Origin: a bacterium
Lineage (GTDB): Bacteria > Margulisbacteria > Marinamargulisbacteria > SXXA01
Length of the DNA stretch: 14,458 nt
Direction: 5' to 3'
NCBI GenBank assembly: GCA_018402095.1
Contig: JAGYJO010000021.1
Location: forward strand, 1-14,458
Each line of letters starts with the position of its first letter. The first letter of the stretch is position 1. The notes under the pieces were generated by a model that saw only the letters and a list, made by a program, of their open reading frames with translations, was not told where the DNA came from and made no database searches. The position numbers were made by a program, and so were the translations under genes. Positions 13,570 through 14,458 of the stretch are shown here, piece after piece.

Positions 13570-14458
13570 ATGTTTAGAAATTTAAAGACATTTCTGACAA
13601 TTAAGGGGCCTGTTGAGTTACAGGAAAAACTACTTCTTACCAATTATATTGCATTAGTCGTTTCATGTGTTGCTTTCCCTTATATATTTATTTTTCGTAT
13701 ATATTCTGTTGCTTTATCTAATGCTTTAATAATTATCATTACATCGTTTTTGGCTATTATTGCTCTTGGTAAGCTTGGTTATCATACTTTTTCACGTTTT
13801 TTTCTGTTACTAACGACAAGTGTTACAGCGGCATATTATGCGGCTTCTTTCGGACAAGAGGCTGGTATTCAGTATTTGTTTTTTTCGTACTTAGGGCTAC
13901 CCTTGGTCATATTTGATTTTAAAAAAATCAAATATGTTTTTTTTGGTTGCCTAATTCCGATTTGTTGTATGTTATTTCTAGAGGTATCTGGATACTATTC
14001 CCCTACACCAGTTATTACCTCGCCATATTTTCAAAATATTATTAGGTTAACCTCTATTTTTTTTGTTTCTATTATTATTGTTTTGAGTTTAATTTCGTTA
14101 ATTAATAGTCTTCGTCGTTCATACACCTCCCTCCAAACCGCCTACGAAGACCTCCAGCTCCAACAAAAACTCCTCGAAAAATCTTGGCATGACTCTGTCT
14201 ATGCGCAGCTCACCCGTACCATCGCCCACGAGCTCAAAAACCCCCTGTTTGAGTTTGGGATGGTGATTGGTGCTCTCAAGACATCGCTAGAAGACAAAGA
14301 AACAGCACTCATGTTCATCGATAGCTTGGGACAGACGGTAGAGGAACTCATGGAGCTCCTCCACGCGATGCTCGAATCCGGTGGGGCTAGTGTCGGCGAA
14401 CCCAAGGAAATGAACCTTCCTGATGCGATGCGGCGGGTGCTGGTATTGGCCGAAGGCT
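13570..14458 (+). CDS. Membrane sensor histidine kinase (3' end outside window)
   Basis: Open from ATG 13570 to the right edge; 296 codons are visible. Residues about 25-180 are five or six membrane helices with a central block GQEAGIQYLFFSYLGLPLVI, a layout seen in several membrane-sensor kinases and cyclases; I cannot name the domain. A helical linker follows (SYTSLQTAYEDLQLQQKLLEK), then the HisKA phospho-acceptor motif TIAHELKNPLFEF with His220. The ATP-binding domain lies beyond the window. There is no ribosome site close to the ATG; translation probably depends on the orphan gene ending 4 bases upstream. The base composition changes sharply inside the gene near 14120: the sensor half is very AT-rich (10 G+C of 60 in 13681-13740 by hand count), while the kinase half is GC-rich (37 of 60 in 14341-14400), with codon endings switching from A/T to C/G. 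Confidence 0.9.
   Translation, partial: MFRNLKTFLTIKGPVELQEKLLLTNYIALVVSCVAFPYIFIFRIYSVALSNALIIIITSFLAIIALGKLGYHTFSRFFLLLTTSVTAAYYAASFGQEAGIQYLFFSYLGLPLVIFDFKKIKYVFFGCLIPICCMLFLEVSGYYSPTPVITSPYFQNIIRLTSIFFVSIIIVLSLISLINSLRRSYTSLQTAYEDLQLQQKLLEKSWHDSVYAQLTRTIAHELKNPLFEFGMVIGALKTSLEDKETALMFIDSLGQTVEELMELLHAMLESGGASVGEPKEMNLPDAMRRVLVLAEG
14115..14130. other. Composition breakpoint inside the kinase gene
   Basis: Codons before this point read ATT AAT AGT CTT CGT CGT; codons after it read ACC TCC CTC CAA ACC GCC. The break falls at about residue 184, between the last membrane helix and the linker to the HisKA domain, as expected for a recombination junction that exchanged the sensor module. Confidence 0.6.

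Overview
The window comes from a bacterium using the standard genetic code, with mid-range GC and short, often overlapping intergenic gaps. Secreted or envelope proteins (periplasmic alpha-carbonic anhydrase, polysaccharide deacetylase, MurA) point to a cell with peptidoglycan and an export system. I cannot place it in a phylum. Several proteins are far from their textbook relatives, which suggests an under-sampled lineage.

Left third (1-5801, minus strand): an apparent operon of four genes, transcribed leftward. The first gene encodes a urea transporter (UT family) fused to an M23-type metallopeptidase domain. Next comes a 702-residue multi-span membrane protein that aligns along its whole length with membrane-bound pyrophosphatases but has lost nearly all of the pyrophosphate/magnesium-binding residues. 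It is followed by a 132-residue unknown protein and a long helical unknown protein that runs off the left edge. The three last genes are packed with overlaps or gaps of a few bases.

Middle (5802-9741, plus strand): a divergent intergenic region with a terminator-type hairpin, then a secreted alpha-carbonic anhydrase. A 275-base gap full of small palindromes follows. Then comes a compact run: a 24-codon leader ORF, a P-loop kinase resembling UPF0200/dephospho-CoA kinases, murA, and a secreted polysaccharide deacetylase. The urea transporter and the periplasmic carbonic anhydrase are divergent neighbours, which recalls urea/CO2-based pH buffering.

Right third (9857-14458): an Rpn/PDDEXK-type transposase-nuclease whose core has been replaced by a palindromic repeat read in frame; a HAD class IIA-like protein with an altered motif I; about 490 bases without a convincing gene, ending in a perfect 21-bp hairpin; then an AT-rich pair, a 525-residue orphan protein and a membrane sensor histidine kinase cut by the right edge. 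Inside the kinase gene the base composition switches abruptly at about 14120, exactly between the membrane sensor and the kinase core, as expected for a sensor-module swap.

The best leads for new biology are the residue-stripped pyrophosphatase-like protein and its operon partners, and the AT-rich orphan/sensor cassette grafted onto a native-looking kinase core. A family of hairpins sharing the heptamer GCGAAGC (or its complement) occurs between genes and inside the Rpn ORF.
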